This document shows, one piece after another, positions 1 through 8,312 of a stretch of DNA of 64,000 bases. The DNA is taken from the NCBI RefSeq assembly GCF_047238265.1, contig NZ_JBDFMM010000001.1, positions 3,534,001 through 3,598,000 on the forward strand. The letters run 5' to 3'. The stretch is from Paenibacillus_F sp047238265. Its GTDB lineage: Bacteria > Bacillota > Bacilli > Paenibacillales > NBRC-103111. Each line of letters begins with the position of its first letter. Within the stretch, counting starts at the first letter, position 1. A model generated the notes under the pieces. It had not been told where the DNA came from. It ran no database searches and worked only from the letters and a program-made list of their open reading frames with translations. Position numbers and translations under genes: made by a program.

Positions 1-441
1 ATCCGGATTCGACAGCCCTCCGAGAGCCGCAACCGTCACCGGAAAAAAACAGACAAGCGTAATGACAATAAGCTTCGGCAGCAGTCCGAAACCGAACCAG
101 ATCATCAAGAGCGGCGCCAGCGCAATCGTCGGAACGTTCTGGGACAAGACCAGCAGCGGATAGAAGGCCGCTTTCATTCCGGGGGTCACATGAAGCAGGC
201 AGGCGATGAAAAGTCCCAGCACCGATCCGATGGCGAAGCCCAGCAGCGTGATGGAGACCGTAAAGCTTACATGCTTGCCCAGCAGGGGCGCCTGCCGGAT
301 GCCTTCCTCCACGATCTGCAGGGGCGCCGGAAGCCTCCAGGCCGGCGTACCGGCCCAAGTGACGCCAAGCTGCCATAAAAGCAGCAGAAGGATGGCCGTC
401 AATAAAGGCGGCCATCCTTTCTTCCATAAGGAACGGATCAT
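1..441 (-). CDS. ABC transporter permease, thiamine/HMP-type (partial, 3' end outside window)
   Basis: The first 147 codons of an inner-membrane permease are visible; the gene runs off the window start. The start is an ATG sharing ATGA with the stop of the upstream thiamine-binding gene, which points to translational coupling. Membrane segments lie near residues 12-27 and 62-85 and in the 95-140 region, and the open frame ends just as the EAA-type cytoplasmic loop of BPD_transp_1 permeases should begin. It is the last visible gene of a TPP-riboswitch operon with a ThiY-like binding protein, so it probably moves a pyrimidine thiamine precursor or thiamine. Its ATPase partner should lie just beyond the edge. 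The family assignment is firm; the substrate is inferred from context. Confidence 0.85.
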   Translation of the reverse strand, partial: MIRSLWKKGWPPLLTAILLLLLWQLGVTWAGTPAWRLPAPLQIVEEGIRQAPLLGKHVSFTVSITLLGFAIGSVLGLFIACLLHVTPGMKAAFYPLLVLSQNVPTIALAPLLMIWFGFGLLPKLIVITLVCFFPVTVAALGGLSNPD

Positions 442-731
442 GGACGGTATTTCTCCGTCAGCTTGTCCATCGAAGCGCCCTCGGGATTAAAATAGATCTT
501 CACTTGCGAGATGACATTGGGGCTGCCGAACTCGATCATCGCTTCGTTCATCTTCCGGATCACGTCCAGCAGTTCGTTCAAATCGCCTTCCATCGTCGTT
601 TCCAGCGGATGAACTTCATGCTTAACGCCGGACTGCTGAATGACTTCGATTGCGCGGTCCACATAGGGGATCACGTCTTCCCCGTTTTTCGTTTTCGGGA
701 TAATTTGAATACTGACGAGTGCATTAGCCAT
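438..731 (-). CDS. MTH1187/YkoF-family thiamine-binding protein
   Basis: A 97-residue soluble protein beginning MANALVSIQIIPKT and carrying a conserved HPLETTMEGD stretch near residues 41-50. Both fit the MTH1187 (DUF77) ferredoxin-like fold family, members of which bind thiamine in the cytoplasm. Full length for the family. It sits between the ThiY-like lipoprotein gene (82-bp gap with a strong hairpin) and the permease (4-bp overlap). In Bacillus the related YkoF accompanies the YkoEDC importer, so a role in binding or handing over imported thiamine or HMP is likely, though the exact ligand is inference. The start is preceded by GGGAGG about 7 bases upstream. Confidence 0.85.
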   Translation of the reverse strand: MANALVSIQIIPKTKNGEDVIPYVDRAIEVIQQSGVKHEVHPLETTMEGDLNELLDVIRKMNEAMIEFGSPNVISQVKIYFNPEGASMDKLTEKYRP

Positions 732-786
732 AAGATAGTCCTCCCGGCCGACTTTTACAGATCGGCATTATGTATGAAAGAATGCC

Positions 787-807
787 GGACGGACGAGGTG
801 TCCGTCC
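787..807 (-). other. intercistronic hairpin after the thiY-like gene
   Basis: A perfect 8-bp inverted repeat GGACGGAC / GTCCGTCC with a 5-base loop lies just after the binding-protein stop and before the thiamine-binding gene. There is no clean U-run, so it is more likely an mRNA-stabilising element that keeps the lipoprotein message abundant than a full terminator. Role inferred. Confidence 0.55.
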
Positions 808-813
808 CGGACA

Positions 814-1851
814 TTACTTGCCGGCAGCCGGCAAAAAGTCATTCGTGAATGCTTTGTCGGCTTCCAGGCTTTTCTCCAGAAGCTTATGATCGAGCATCCA
901 TTTCGCGTAGTTTTCCCATACTTCTTTTTTCTGCTCGCCCCAACGCGGAGCATCGTCCTTATATTTCGGGCTCAGCCATTTCTGGCTCGCGAGCACGAGG
1001 TTTTTGTCCAGTTCAGGGACCGCTTCCGACAGAACGCCGGCCGCCTCTTCGGGCTTATCGATCGCGAACTGGTAGCCTTTAGAAGCCGCCTCCAGGAACG
1101 CTTTCACGAGTTCGGGCTTTTCTTGAATCACTTTCTCGCTGGTCGCGAGAACAGGTGTATAGTAATCGAGCTGTTTCGAATAATCGGTCAAATAAACCAT
1201 ATTTAACGGCTCTTTACGAAGCTCGGATTCAATGCCCGTCCATCCGTAATAAATCCAGGCGAAATCGATATCGCGTTTCACTGCAGTGAAGAAGTCCGCG
1301 TCGCCCATGTTGACGATTTTCACCTTCGACGGATCGGCCTTCTCGGTCTGCATCAGCGAGTCGATCATGGCATTTTCGGCCGGGGATCCCCATCCGCCGT
1401 ACGTTTTGCCTTCGAAATCTTTAGGTTTCTTGATATTTTTAGCGGCCGGAGATGCGAAACCCGACGTGTTGTGCTGGATAATCGCCGCAATGGATACGAT
1501 CGGCACGCTTTGCGTACGGGCCTGCGTAATCCCTTCCTGGTAGCTTACGCCGAAATCCGCGGCACCCGAAGCGACCATCGCGTCAGCGCCTCCCGCTCCC
1601 GGCTGGATGATGTCCACATTCAACCCTTTTTCCGCAAAATAGCCTTTGGCTTTGGCAACATAAAGGCCCGTATGATTCGTATTCGGAGACCAGTCCAGAA
1701 CGATCTTGATATCCGTTTTCTGAGCCGCGGCAGGCGTCTGCGCCGCCCCCGGCGACGTTTGCCCTCCCTCGGTTCCCCCTGATTTGCCGCATCCGGCAAG
1801 CGCAACGGCAAAAGCCGCGGCAAGCGCTGTTGTACGTATAACCCGCTTCAT
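814..1851 (-). CDS. thiY: ABC transporter substrate-binding lipoprotein, NMT1/THI5-like (thiamine precursor)
   Basis: A 345-residue extracellular lipoprotein that captures the ligand for the adjacent permease. The signal peptide ends in LAGC, with the lipidated Cys at residue 21, followed by a Gly/Thr/Ala-rich tether. The mature part opens with VLDWSPNTNHTGLYVAKAKG, the hallmark of the NMT1/THI5-like family that binds hydroxymethylpyrimidine or its formyl-amino derivative (ThiY). The conserved GGWGSPAE and WIYYGW stretches are present. The ATG is preceded by GGGGAGAGAAG. It is the first gene downstream of the TPP riboswitch, which supports a thiamine-salvage role. The symbol is given by family and riboswitch context; the exact pyrimidine ligand cannot be read from sequence. 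Confidence 0.88.
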   Translation of the reverse strand: MKRVIRTTALAAAFAVALAGCGKSGGTEGGQTSPGAAQTPAAAQKTDIKIVLDWSPNTNHTGLYVAKAKGYFAEKGLNVDIIQPGAGGADAMVASGAADFGVSYQEGITQARTQSVPIVSIAAIIQHNTSGFASPAAKNIKKPKDFEGKTYGGWGSPAENAMIDSLMQTEKADPSKVKIVNMGDADFFTAVKRDIDFAWIYYGWTGIESELRKEPLNMVYLTDYSKQLDYYTPVLATSEKVIQEKPELVKAFLEAASKGYQFAIDKPEEAAGVLSEAVPELDKNLVLASQKWLSPKYKDDAPRWGEQKKEVWENYAKWMLDHKLLEKSLEADKAFTNDFLPAAGK

Positions 1852-1937
1852 GGTCTTCTCTCCCCTTCTTTATCCGCAGACAAATCAAAAAGCGCCCCCT
1901 GATCGGGAACGCACATAAAGTCGGGTAGTATCCGTAC

Positions 1938-2032
1938 GGTTTCCTACGCTGGCATTATCCAGATCAGGTGTAAGGGTCAGTATCTTTATGGGATACAATC
2001 TCAGCCGGCCGATTCCAGCACCCCTGCGTCTT
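1938..2032 (-). promoter_or_regulatory. TPP (THI-box) riboswitch
   Basis: On the minus strand the leader of the thiY-like gene contains the conserved THI elements in order: a GGGGTGC segment, the CTGAGAT core, ACCCTT followed by ACCTGATCTGGATAATGCCAGC, and the closing GTAGGAAA. This is the thiamine pyrophosphate aptamer. It sits about 90 bp upstream of the start codon, leaving space for an expression platform. It should switch the transporter operon off when TPP is plentiful. The aptamer motifs are seen directly; the mechanism follows from the family. Confidence 0.95.
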
Positions 2033-2110
2033 ATTCGGTTGTCGTGCATTTCTGGGTCTATTATAGCATACGGCCCCCATTTGTCCAGATGACGGTCATC
2101 ACCTTGTCCG

Positions 2111-2959
2111 CTAAGACAGCCACTCCCGCAATTTTCCTTTCACTTCCGCGGCATCTTTGTAGCCCAGATCGTGCAGGGCTTCGAGCTTCGATGAATCCTT
2201 CTCCATCCGCCCTACCTTGAACGGAGTTGACGGCCGGATCACGATGACCTTGCCTTCCCGCTCCAGCCGCTCGATTTCGTCCAGCGTCCGGTTGTAGACG
2301 AGGCTGCGTTCCACCATGGCGCGGACAAGACCCGGGTAGGCCGGATAAAACCGCTGGGCCAGCCACTGCTGCTTGAACGGTTTCTTCCGGTACCCCTTCG
2401 GACGGGTAAGCACCACGATATTGCGTTCGTTCCCGTCTTGTATCGACTGATGAATCGGAATGGGCGCCGTGATTCCGCCGTCAAACAGCGTTCTTTCCTG
2501 ATACAGCACCGGCTGGGAAACGAACGGAAGCGAGCTTGATGCCCGGATTAGCGACAGCGACATTTCGGGCGCTTCGTTTTTGCGGAAAAAGACAGCTTCT
2601 CCGCTTACGGCATCCGTCGTTCCGATCACAAGTTCATGGCTTTCCCCGTAAAACGTCTGAAAATCGAAAGGAACCAGGTTATTCGGTATTTCATTGAAAA
2701 TAAAATCCATTCCGAAGATGCTCTTTTCCCGGAACAGGTTGCGGTAACTGATATATCTTCGGTCGGTAATGAAACCGATCGTCACTTTCTTATTGCGCCC
2801 GGGCTGCCGGGAAAGATACGATGCCGCATTGCAAGCGCCGGCAGAAACGCCGATTACGTAAGGAACATACCATTCCTTCTCCATTAAATACTCAAGGACT
2901 CCCGCGGTATAGACCCCGCGCATTCCTCCACCCTCAAGCACCAAACCAAGTGAAGCCAT
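2111..2959 (-). CDS. patatin-like phospholipase (RssA/YjjU type)
   Basis: A 282-residue cytoplasmic serine hydrolase of the bacterial patatin family. The oxyanion loop GGGMRG lies at residues 10-15, the nucleophile elbow GVSAG carries Ser39, and the catalytic-dyad aspartate is D160 in FDGG. Members hydrolyse acyl esters of phospholipids. The start is chosen on GGGAGGGG 5 bases upstream of the ATG. It stands alone between the thiamine operon and a small-protein gene, so its pathway is unknown. All catalytic residues are present and nothing suggests decay. Confidence 0.88.
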   Translation of the reverse strand: MASLGLVLEGGGMRGVYTAGVLEYLMEKEWYVPYVIGVSAGACNAASYLSRQPGRNKKVTIGFITDRRYISYRNLFREKSIFGMDFIFNEIPNNLVPFDFQTFYGESHELVIGTTDAVSGEAVFFRKNEAPEMSLSLIRASSSLPFVSQPVLYQERTLFDGGITAPIPIHQSIQDGNERNIVVLTRPKGYRKKPFKQQWLAQRFYPAYPGLVRAMVERSLVYNRTLDEIERLEREGKVIVIRPSTPFKVGRMEKDSSKLEALHDLGYKDAAEVKGKLREWLS

Positions 2960-3121
2960 TTCTGCCCCTCCCTCTATATCTCTCGTTCCATTATGATTAG
3001 CATACTACAATTTTACCGCTAAACAAAACGGCGCCCATCCTGATTTTACCAGAATTTGCCGGGGTTTGTAGGGTGTCACGTGCTTTCCCTGTCAAATCCG
3101 CTTTCCTTCATGTAAAAATAA

Positions 3122-3150
3122 AACGCTGCCCTCAGCGGGAACAGCGTCCT
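3122..3150. terminator. bidirectional terminator
   Basis: An ACGCTG / CAGCGT stem extended by CCC/GGG is followed on the plus strand by CCTTTT and on the minus strand by TTTTATTTTTAC. It lies 40 bp past the stop of the small minus-strand gene at 3191 and is a good rho-independent terminator for it. Confidence 0.7.
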
Positions 3151-3190
3151 TTTAAACCAGTGAACATGTGCTTCGATTCAGCCTGACATG

Positions 3191-3328
3191 CTACGATTCA
3201 TTTTTATTAATTTCGTTTAAGTTCGGTGGATACTCCGACGCTTTGCGCGAATTTAAGGTCACAGCTTCTGATTTCAGCCGGCTTTTGTTCTGTTTGTCGT
3301 CAATCTTGGTCGATTTGTTGAACGGCAT
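3191..3328 (-). CDS. small lysine-rich hydrophilic protein (45 aa), unknown
   Basis: A 45-residue frame reads MPFNKSTKIDDKQNKSR and ends EINKNES: very hydrophilic, with no Cys or Trp and rich in Lys, Asn and Ser. The case for a real gene is a textbook GGAGGTG upstream and a terminator 40 bp past the stop. An in-frame GTG two codons before this ATG sits 5 bases from GGAGG and is an equally plausible start; the ATG is 11 bases away. Composition resembles small acid-soluble spore-type proteins, but no family signature was recognised and the function is unknown. Confidence 0.55.
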   Translation of the reverse strand: MPFNKSTKIDDKQNKSRLKSEAVTLNSRKASEYPPNLNEINKNES

Positions 3329-3539
3329 TTGCACATTCACCTCCGCTGTCGTTATCTTTCGTAGGGTGCCCAAATTACGTCACTCCATAACGGCTGTCCA
3401 TGAACTGAAGATCTCATTTAAATTTTCAGAATATTGTGTCGAATTTTGCGCTTACCCAGGAAATAGTTCAGCTTCGGGAAATAACCGAATGAATCTGCCC
3501 AAGAATGTACATCGTATAGAAAAAGGAGGTTGTTCACGC

Positions 3540-3857
3540 ATGGTAGAAAGTCAGCAGCATCAGCAGTTTATCCGGCATGCCGTCGAGGCGGCGGACGCGG
3601 CCATTCTGGCGGCGCAGGAAGCGGAGCACGAGCTTCAGGGGGCCATTACACAGGCCGATCCGAATGCGATTCAGCGGGCACAGGCCAAACTGGGTTCCGC
3701 CAAGCGGCAGGTAGCCGAAGCGCAAGCCCAAATCTCATCGTTCGACGGGGATCGGTACGGCCAGCAGCTCCAGCAGACGATCGAACAGCTTCACCAGGCC
3801 AAGCAGGATTTGGAAGCAAACGAAGATCATTACCACACGCCGAAGCAAGTCCGGTGA
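3540..3857 (+). CDS. small Ala/Gln-rich coiled-coil protein (105 aa)
   Basis: A 105-residue protein dominated by Ala, Gln and Glu, with long amphipathic helices such as AVEAADAAILAAQEAEHELQ and a second helix rich in QAQ repeats, predicted to form a helical hairpin or coiled coil. There is no signal peptide or membrane segment. The start is set by AAAAAGGAGG with a 9-base spacer; the same frame is open further upstream, but that part lacks a ribosome site and has a non-coding look. Pattern and size recall small DUF2564-type proteins of spore formers, a weak comparison from memory only. It lies upstream of udk, with an ordinary gap. Confidence 0.65.
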   Translation: MVESQQHQQFIRHAVEAADAAILAAQEAEHELQGAITQADPNAIQRAQAKLGSAKRQVAEAQAQISSFDGDRYGQQLQQTIEQLHQAKQDLEANEDHYHTPKQVR

Positions 3858-3979
3858 TTTACGCTCCGAAAGGAGCTTTTTCTTTTTGAAAAAATTCTAC
3901 ATTATGATAAACTATTCAGGGTATATAAAGCGCCGGCCTTATCTTAAAGGGCGCTGAACAGGGAGGGCCTTCATAATTT

Positions 3980-4609
3980 ATGTTAGTCATTGGGATAGCC
4001 GGGGGAACCGGTTCGGGGAAATCAACGGTCGCCCGTTCGATCATAGACGAGCTCGGAACGAAAAACGTCACACTTATTTGCCAGGATAATTACTACGCGG
4101 ACCGCAGCGACCTGTCCATGGATGAACGCGCGAAAATCAATTACGATCATCCCAACGCTTTTGAAAACGAACTTCTGCTGAAACATCTCGGCGAGCTTCG
4201 GAAAGGCCGCGAGATTCAGGTCCCGATATATGATTTTACACAGCACGCCCGTTCTTCGGACACGCTGCTCATCCAAGGCACACCGATCATTGTCATCGAA
4301 GGCATTCACGTCCTGACGGACGAGCATCTCCGCAAAGCGCTCGACATCAAAGTGTTTGTCGACACGGACCCGGACGTCCGGATTTTGCGCCGCATTTTGC
4401 GGGATACGAATGAAAGAGGCCGCTCTCTGGAATCGGTTGTCGACCAATACATCACGACGGTAAAACCGATGCACGACGCTTTTATCGAGCCGTCCAAGAA
4501 GTATGCGGACATCATCATTCCCGAAGGCGGAGAAAACGAGATCGGCATACGCCTGCTCACGACGCTGACGGAAAGCTATATGGACACGCTTCTGACGGAT
4601 CTTAACTAA
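3980..4609 (+). CDS. udk: uridine kinase
   Basis: A 209-residue cytoplasmic P-loop kinase phosphorylating uridine and cytidine to UMP and CMP in pyrimidine salvage. The Walker A motif GGTGSGKST is at residues 8-16, followed by the family stretch CQDNYYAD, the YDHPNAF substrate loop and RILRRILRDTNERGR near 134-148. The length equals that of Bacillus Udk. The start is supported by GGGAGGG upstream. Transcribed alone; no termination signal was identified before the converging MFS gene except the shared hairpin at 4721-4758. Confidence 0.95.
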   Translation: MLVIGIAGGTGSGKSTVARSIIDELGTKNVTLICQDNYYADRSDLSMDERAKINYDHPNAFENELLLKHLGELRKGREIQVPIYDFTQHARSSDTLLIQGTPIIVIEGIHVLTDEHLRKALDIKVFVDTDPDVRILRRILRDTNERGRSLESVVDQYITTVKPMHDAFIEPSKKYADIIIPEGGENEIGIRLLTTLTESYMDTLLTDLN

Positions 4610-4720
4610 GTTCGAAGCACCGCTACCACTTACGCTTTGCAGCTTTTTATCAACCTAGTTTAACCCGAAGATTGCTATAAGCTGGCTTGAAAAAGCGGCG
4701 GTAGCACGCGGACGCACGAA

Positions 4721-4758
4721 AAAGACCCGGATTCAGCCTCGGCTGTGTCCGGGTCTTT
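4721..4758. terminator. bidirectional terminator between udk and MFS gene
   Basis: An 11-bp perfect stem AAAGACCCGGA / TCCGGGTCTTT is followed by TCTTTTT on the plus strand; the minus strand also has a T-rich tail. It serves the convergent udk and MFS transporter genes. Confidence 0.85.
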
Positions 4759-4936
4759 CTTTTTGGGTTGGAAAAGGAGCATGCTTCGTTTGAGATAAAA
4801 TTTGTAATCAAACTTGCGGGCCGCGCATGCTATAACAGTAGGCGGACAACCCGCCCTGACGGTCGGATCTCGGCGCGGATGCCGAGGCCGCCGGCAGCCG
4901 GAAGCATGCCCACCGGCAGGCAGCACGCGGGGAGCT

Positions 4937-6133
4937 TTACGCCTCCCGGATTCCCCCGTCGGCTCTCCCCTTTCCCCGGTTCCGGATCGTAAGTCCCGTA
5001 AGGACGAACAAGACGTATACGGAACCGAGCAGGAAGAAAAGGCTGCTCAAGGAGATATACTGGATGCCGAGCCCTCCCAGATTGGGCCCCACCACGCTGC
5101 CGATGCTGAACAGAATCGAGCCGATCACGTTGGCCGACGGCAGCAGCTCCCGCGGAAGCAGATCGGCCGCGTACGCGAGTCCCAGCGAGAAGAAGGAACC
5201 GATCATGCCTCCCGCCGTCAGCAGAAGAAGGCCGATTCCCCAGACGGAATCTCCGGCGAACGGCACCGCGAGGAACGCGGCGGCACCCATCGCGGCGGCA
5301 GCCAGCAGCACGGGCTTTCGGCCGATTTTGTCGCTAAGCATGCCGAGCGGAAGCTGGAGAATCAGCCCGCCGAAGCCGACCAGCGGAAGCAGCATGGATA
5401 CCGACGTATCGCTGAGTCCGAGCCGCAGACCGTAAAGCGGGAAGCTGCTGTTCAGCACCGCTTCGGTATAGCCGTACAGGAAGGTCGGGATAAGCGCGAA
5501 CCAGGCGATTTTGGCCGCCTTGCCGTAACGCTTCTGGGCGGGTGATTCCTTCCCGTCCGACTGCACTTTCTGGTCGGGAAGCCTTTGCAGCAGCAGAATA
5601 ACGACCGTATAAAACGCCGCCACCGTCAAAAACGGCGCGTACGAACCGAGCGCGAGCAGATTGATGCCCGCAGGACCGATACTGAATCCGACTCCGTACG
5701 CCATGCCGTAGTAGGAAATATAGCGGCCCCGGCGTTCCTGGGGCGCCGAAGTCAGAATCCAAAGCTGCGTCGTGTAATGCAGGATGGAATTCCCGAATCC
5801 GATAATGAACCGCAGAATAAACCAGAACGTAAGATTCCCCCATACGGGAATCAGCAAAATAGCCACCGTCTCCATGGCAATTCCGAGAATTAGAATTTTT
5901 TTATACCCGAGCGAGAGCAGAATCCGTTCGACGACGAACATGGACGCAAAACTGCCGATATACATGGCAGCGGCGTTAAACCCGTTAACTCCCGACGAAA
6001 CGCCTGTCTGCTCCAGCAGGATAGTCAGCAGCGGAAGCAGAAGTCCTTGACTTAAACCGGAAATGATGACAACCAGCAGCAGAAGTACCAGGCGGCGTGT
6101 CGGACTCATCGTCTTAACCGACGATACGTTCAT
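4937..6133 (-). CDS. MFS transporter (drug/metabolite exporter type)
   Basis: A 398-residue, 12-helix major facilitator. The inter-domain MFS motif GMLSDKIGRKPVLL lies near residue 263, the usual motif A position in the second half. The central loop near residues 185-205 (PDQKVQSDGKES) is hydrophilic, as expected between the two six-helix bundles. The ATG is preceded by GGGAGGTTTAACATC. The sequence gives no substrate: it resembles general multidrug or sugar-efflux type carriers. No regulator lies adjacent. Confidence 0.85.
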   Translation of the reverse strand: MNVSSVKTMSPTRRLVLLLLVVIISGLSQGLLLPLLTILLEQTGVSSGVNGFNAAAMYIGSFASMFVVERILLSLGYKKILILGIAMETVAILLIPVWGNLTFWFILRFIIGFGNSILHYTTQLWILTSAPQERRGRYISYYGMAYGVGFSIGPAGINLLALGSYAPFLTVAAFYTVVILLLQRLPDQKVQSDGKESPAQKRYGKAAKIAWFALIPTFLYGYTEAVLNSSFPLYGLRLGLSDTSVSMLLPLVGFGGLILQLPLGMLSDKIGRKPVLLAAAAMGAAAFLAVPFAGDSVWGIGLLLLTAGGMIGSFFSLGLAYAADLLPRELLPSANVIGSILFSIGSVVGPNLGGLGIQYISLSSLFFLLGSVYVLFVLTGLTIRNRGKGRADGGIREA

Positions 6134-6219
6134 GATGTTAAACCTCCCAGCCTATTGAAAACACCCGACTATTGTACCATCGGCTGGAACGCTTGTGAAT
6201 CGACCCCCGGTTAATTTTT

Positions 6220-6768
6220 TTAGGCTTCAACGCTTTCCCCGTTTTCCCCGATAAAGTCCAGACGTTCCCCGTAAGCCAGCAGCTTGCCCGGCAGCGGCAC
6301 ACCGAACCGTTTCCAGACGATCAGCCTGACTTTGCGGATCCATTCGTCAAAGCCTTTGTACCCCGCAAACTCCGCTGCATAACGATCGTTCATCATGACA
6401 AAATAAGGGCTGGCGTATTTATCGTTCAAAAACCGGAGCGACGTGTCGACAGGAGTATATTTCTTGCGCTTGCCTTCCCACGTGTCCACCGTGTATCGTT
6501 CCGGAGGTTTGTCCCGGAGCAGTTCTTCCAGCAATTTCACCCGTTTATGATAAGCGGCCGCGCAGGGAACGCCCATCCGTTTCAAGCTTTCTTCGTGCTG
6601 GGGGTAAAAGACGACTTTCCTGAATTTGCGCTCATCCGCAATCACTGCCACCATCCCGGCTTCCTGTTCCGACCAGTCTTCGAACGTTTCGAAAACGAGC
6701 AGCGTCCCCCGCTGAGCGGGCGGCTCTTCTTCATACCCGAACGGTACCATTGTATTTCCTCTCGCCAC
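6220..6768 (-). CDS. conserved-looking hypothetical protein (182 aa)
   Basis: A soluble protein with no signal peptide or membrane helix, rich in Arg, Lys and aromatic residues, with stretches FETFEDWSEQEAGM and YASPYFVMMNDRYAAEF. I do not recognise the family. The start is placed at a GTG preceded by AAGGAGG with a 9-base spacer; an internal ATG six codons later (6750) has GAGAGGA upstream and is the alternative, while the longer ATG at 6807 has no ribosome site. Codon use matches neighbours, so it is probably a real housekeeping gene of unknown role. Confidence 0.7.
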   Translation of the reverse strand: MARGNTMVPFGYEEEPPAQRGTLLVFETFEDWSEQEAGMVAVIADERKFRKVVFYPQHEESLKRMGVPCAAAYHKRVKLLEELLRDKPPERYTVDTWEGKRKKYTPVDTSLRFLNDKYASPYFVMMNDRYAAEFAGYKGFDEWIRKVRLIVWKRFGVPLPGKLLAYGERLDFIGENGESVEA

Positions 6769-6938
6769 TTGTCTTCGCCTCCTTGCGGCCGTTTTTTCGT
6801 TTAGCATTTCATACTTGCTTTCATTTTACCCGAAACGATACGGATGAACACACCGTCCTCCCGGACATGCGGCCGCCTAAATTAATTGACCATTAGAAGA
6901 ATACATGTTCCAGTTTAATCACTATTTTTGGAGCCGTC

Positions 6939-6967
6939 TTCTACACATCCCCAAAATGTACTATAAT
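6939..6967 (+). promoter_or_regulatory. probable sigma-A promoter of the M29 aminopeptidase gene
   Basis: A perfect TATAAT -10 box (6962-6967) with the weaker -35 TTCTAC at 17-bp spacing lies 63 bp upstream of the start codon. The -10 is strong; the -35 is poor. Confidence 0.55.
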
Positions 6968-6982
6968 GGGAAGAAGCTTGTC

Positions 6983-7009
6983 TTCAGTACTCCGTACTGA
7001 AATTTTTTA
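6983..7009 (+). other. leader hairpin with U-run ahead of the aminopeptidase gene
   Basis: A perfect 8-bp inverted repeat TTCAGTAC / GTACTGAA with a 3-base loop, followed by ATTTTTTA, lies between the promoter and the AGAAGGAG ribosome site. It has the shape of a weak intrinsic terminator or attenuator in the 5' leader. Function is not demonstrated. Confidence 0.45.
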
Positions 7010-7029
7010 CATAGAAGGAGTTCCTGCCC

Positions 7030-8145
7030 ATGAGAGATCCAAGAATGGTTACGTTTGCACGCAACATTATCCGCTATTCGGTTGAACTTCAGCCGGGCGA
7101 AAATATTTTGATCGAGCTGATCGGCGTCAAAGATCCTGAGCTTGCAAAATGCTTTATCGAAGAAGTGTACGCCGTCGGCGGCAACCCTATCGTCGAATTG
7201 CGCGATCCGGCGATCAACCGCAGCATGATGCTCGGCGCCACACGCGAAACGCTGGAGAAAAAAGCCGAGATCGAACTGAGCCGCATGAAAGAAATGCAGG
7301 CTTACGTGGCCGTACGCGCCGGGGACAACGTAACGGAAACCGCAGACGTGCCGGAAGACCGCTTGAAATTGTACATGAGCGTGTATTCCAGACCGGTGAC
7401 GAACCAGCGTGTCAACCACACGAAATGGTGCGTTATGCGCTATCCGAACGGCTCCATGGCCCAACTGGCCAACACGAGCACCGAAGCGTTCGAGGATTTC
7501 TACTTCCAGGTGTGCAACCTCGATTACAGCAAAATGGAAACGGCCATGGAACCCCTGGTTCAGCTTATGAACCGTACGGACAAGGTCCGCCTTGTTTCTC
7601 CGGGAACCGATCTTTCGTTCTCCATCAAAGACATTCCGGCGATCAAATGCTGCGGCAAGCGCAACATTCCCGACGGCGAAGTGTATACGGCACCCGTACT
7701 CAACACGGTAAACGGTGTCATTTCCTATAATACGCCTACCGTATATTCCGGTACTTCTTTCGAGAATGTCGTCCTCAAATTCGAAAACGGAAAAATCGTG
7801 GAAGCGACGAGCAACAACTCCGCCCGCATGAACGAAATTCTGGATACGGATGAAGGCGCGCGTTATATCGGTGAATTTGCTATCGGCGTGAACCCGTACA
7901 TTCTGCACCCGATGAAAGACACTTTGTTCGATGAAAAAATCGACGGTTCCATTCACTTTACGCCGGGACAAGCTTATGAAATCGCCGACAACGGCAACCG
8001 TTCTTCCGTTCACTGGGATATCGTGCTTATCCAGCGTCCCGAATACGGCGGCGGCGAAATCTGGTTTGACGATGTCCTAATCCGCAAGGACGGACGTTTC
8101 GTTATTTCCGAACTGGAATGCCTGAACCCCGAAAACCTGAAGTAA
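7030..8145 (+). CDS. aminopeptidase, M29 (thermophilic aminopeptidase) family
   Basis: A 371-residue cytoplasmic metallo-aminopeptidase that removes N-terminal residues from peptides, related to AmpS/AmpT. Characteristic elements: the N-terminal LQPGENILIE, the NIPDGEVYTAP stretch near residues 216-226 with a metal-binding Glu, GEFAIGVNP near 285, and the C-terminal NRSSVHWDIV containing the His-x-Asp metal ligands. Length is slightly shorter than the roughly 410 residues of many members but the ligand set is intact. AGAAGGAG lies 7 bases ahead of the ATG. Monocistronic, bracketed by its own promoter and a terminator. Confidence 0.9.
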   Translation: MRDPRMVTFARNIIRYSVELQPGENILIELIGVKDPELAKCFIEEVYAVGGNPIVELRDPAINRSMMLGATRETLEKKAEIELSRMKEMQAYVAVRAGDNVTETADVPEDRLKLYMSVYSRPVTNQRVNHTKWCVMRYPNGSMAQLANTSTEAFEDFYFQVCNLDYSKMETAMEPLVQLMNRTDKVRLVSPGTDLSFSIKDIPAIKCCGKRNIPDGEVYTAPVLNTVNGVISYNTPTVYSGTSFENVVLKFENGKIVEATSNNSARMNEILDTDEGARYIGEFAIGVNPYILHPMKDTLFDEKIDGSIHFTPGQAYEIADNGNRSSVHWDIVLIQRPEYGGGEIWFDDVLIRKDGRFVISELECLNPENLK

Positions 8146-8202
8146 ACCTGGCTTTCGGTTTACGCCGGACCCGTCGATTGCAGTGATCGGCGCGACTCTG
8201 CA

Positions 8203-8241
8203 AACAGCTTCACCTATCCCGGGTGAAGCTGTTGTTCTTTT
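8203..8241 (+). terminator. terminator after the aminopeptidase gene
   Basis: A stem ACAGCTTCACC / GGGTGAAGCTGT is followed by TGTTCTTTT on the plus strand, 58 bp after the stop. Confidence 0.8.
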
Positions 8242-8312
8242 GACCCTTGCAGAAAAAAGGATTTACCGTACGTTTACCCGGGTAATCGTATGGGAAAGGA
8301 GCTGGTGGCAGG

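Noticed and set aside
3168..3539. N-terminal extension of the 105-aa gene
   Set aside because: The extension has no ribosome site and a non-coding composition; the strong GGAGG is just before 3540.
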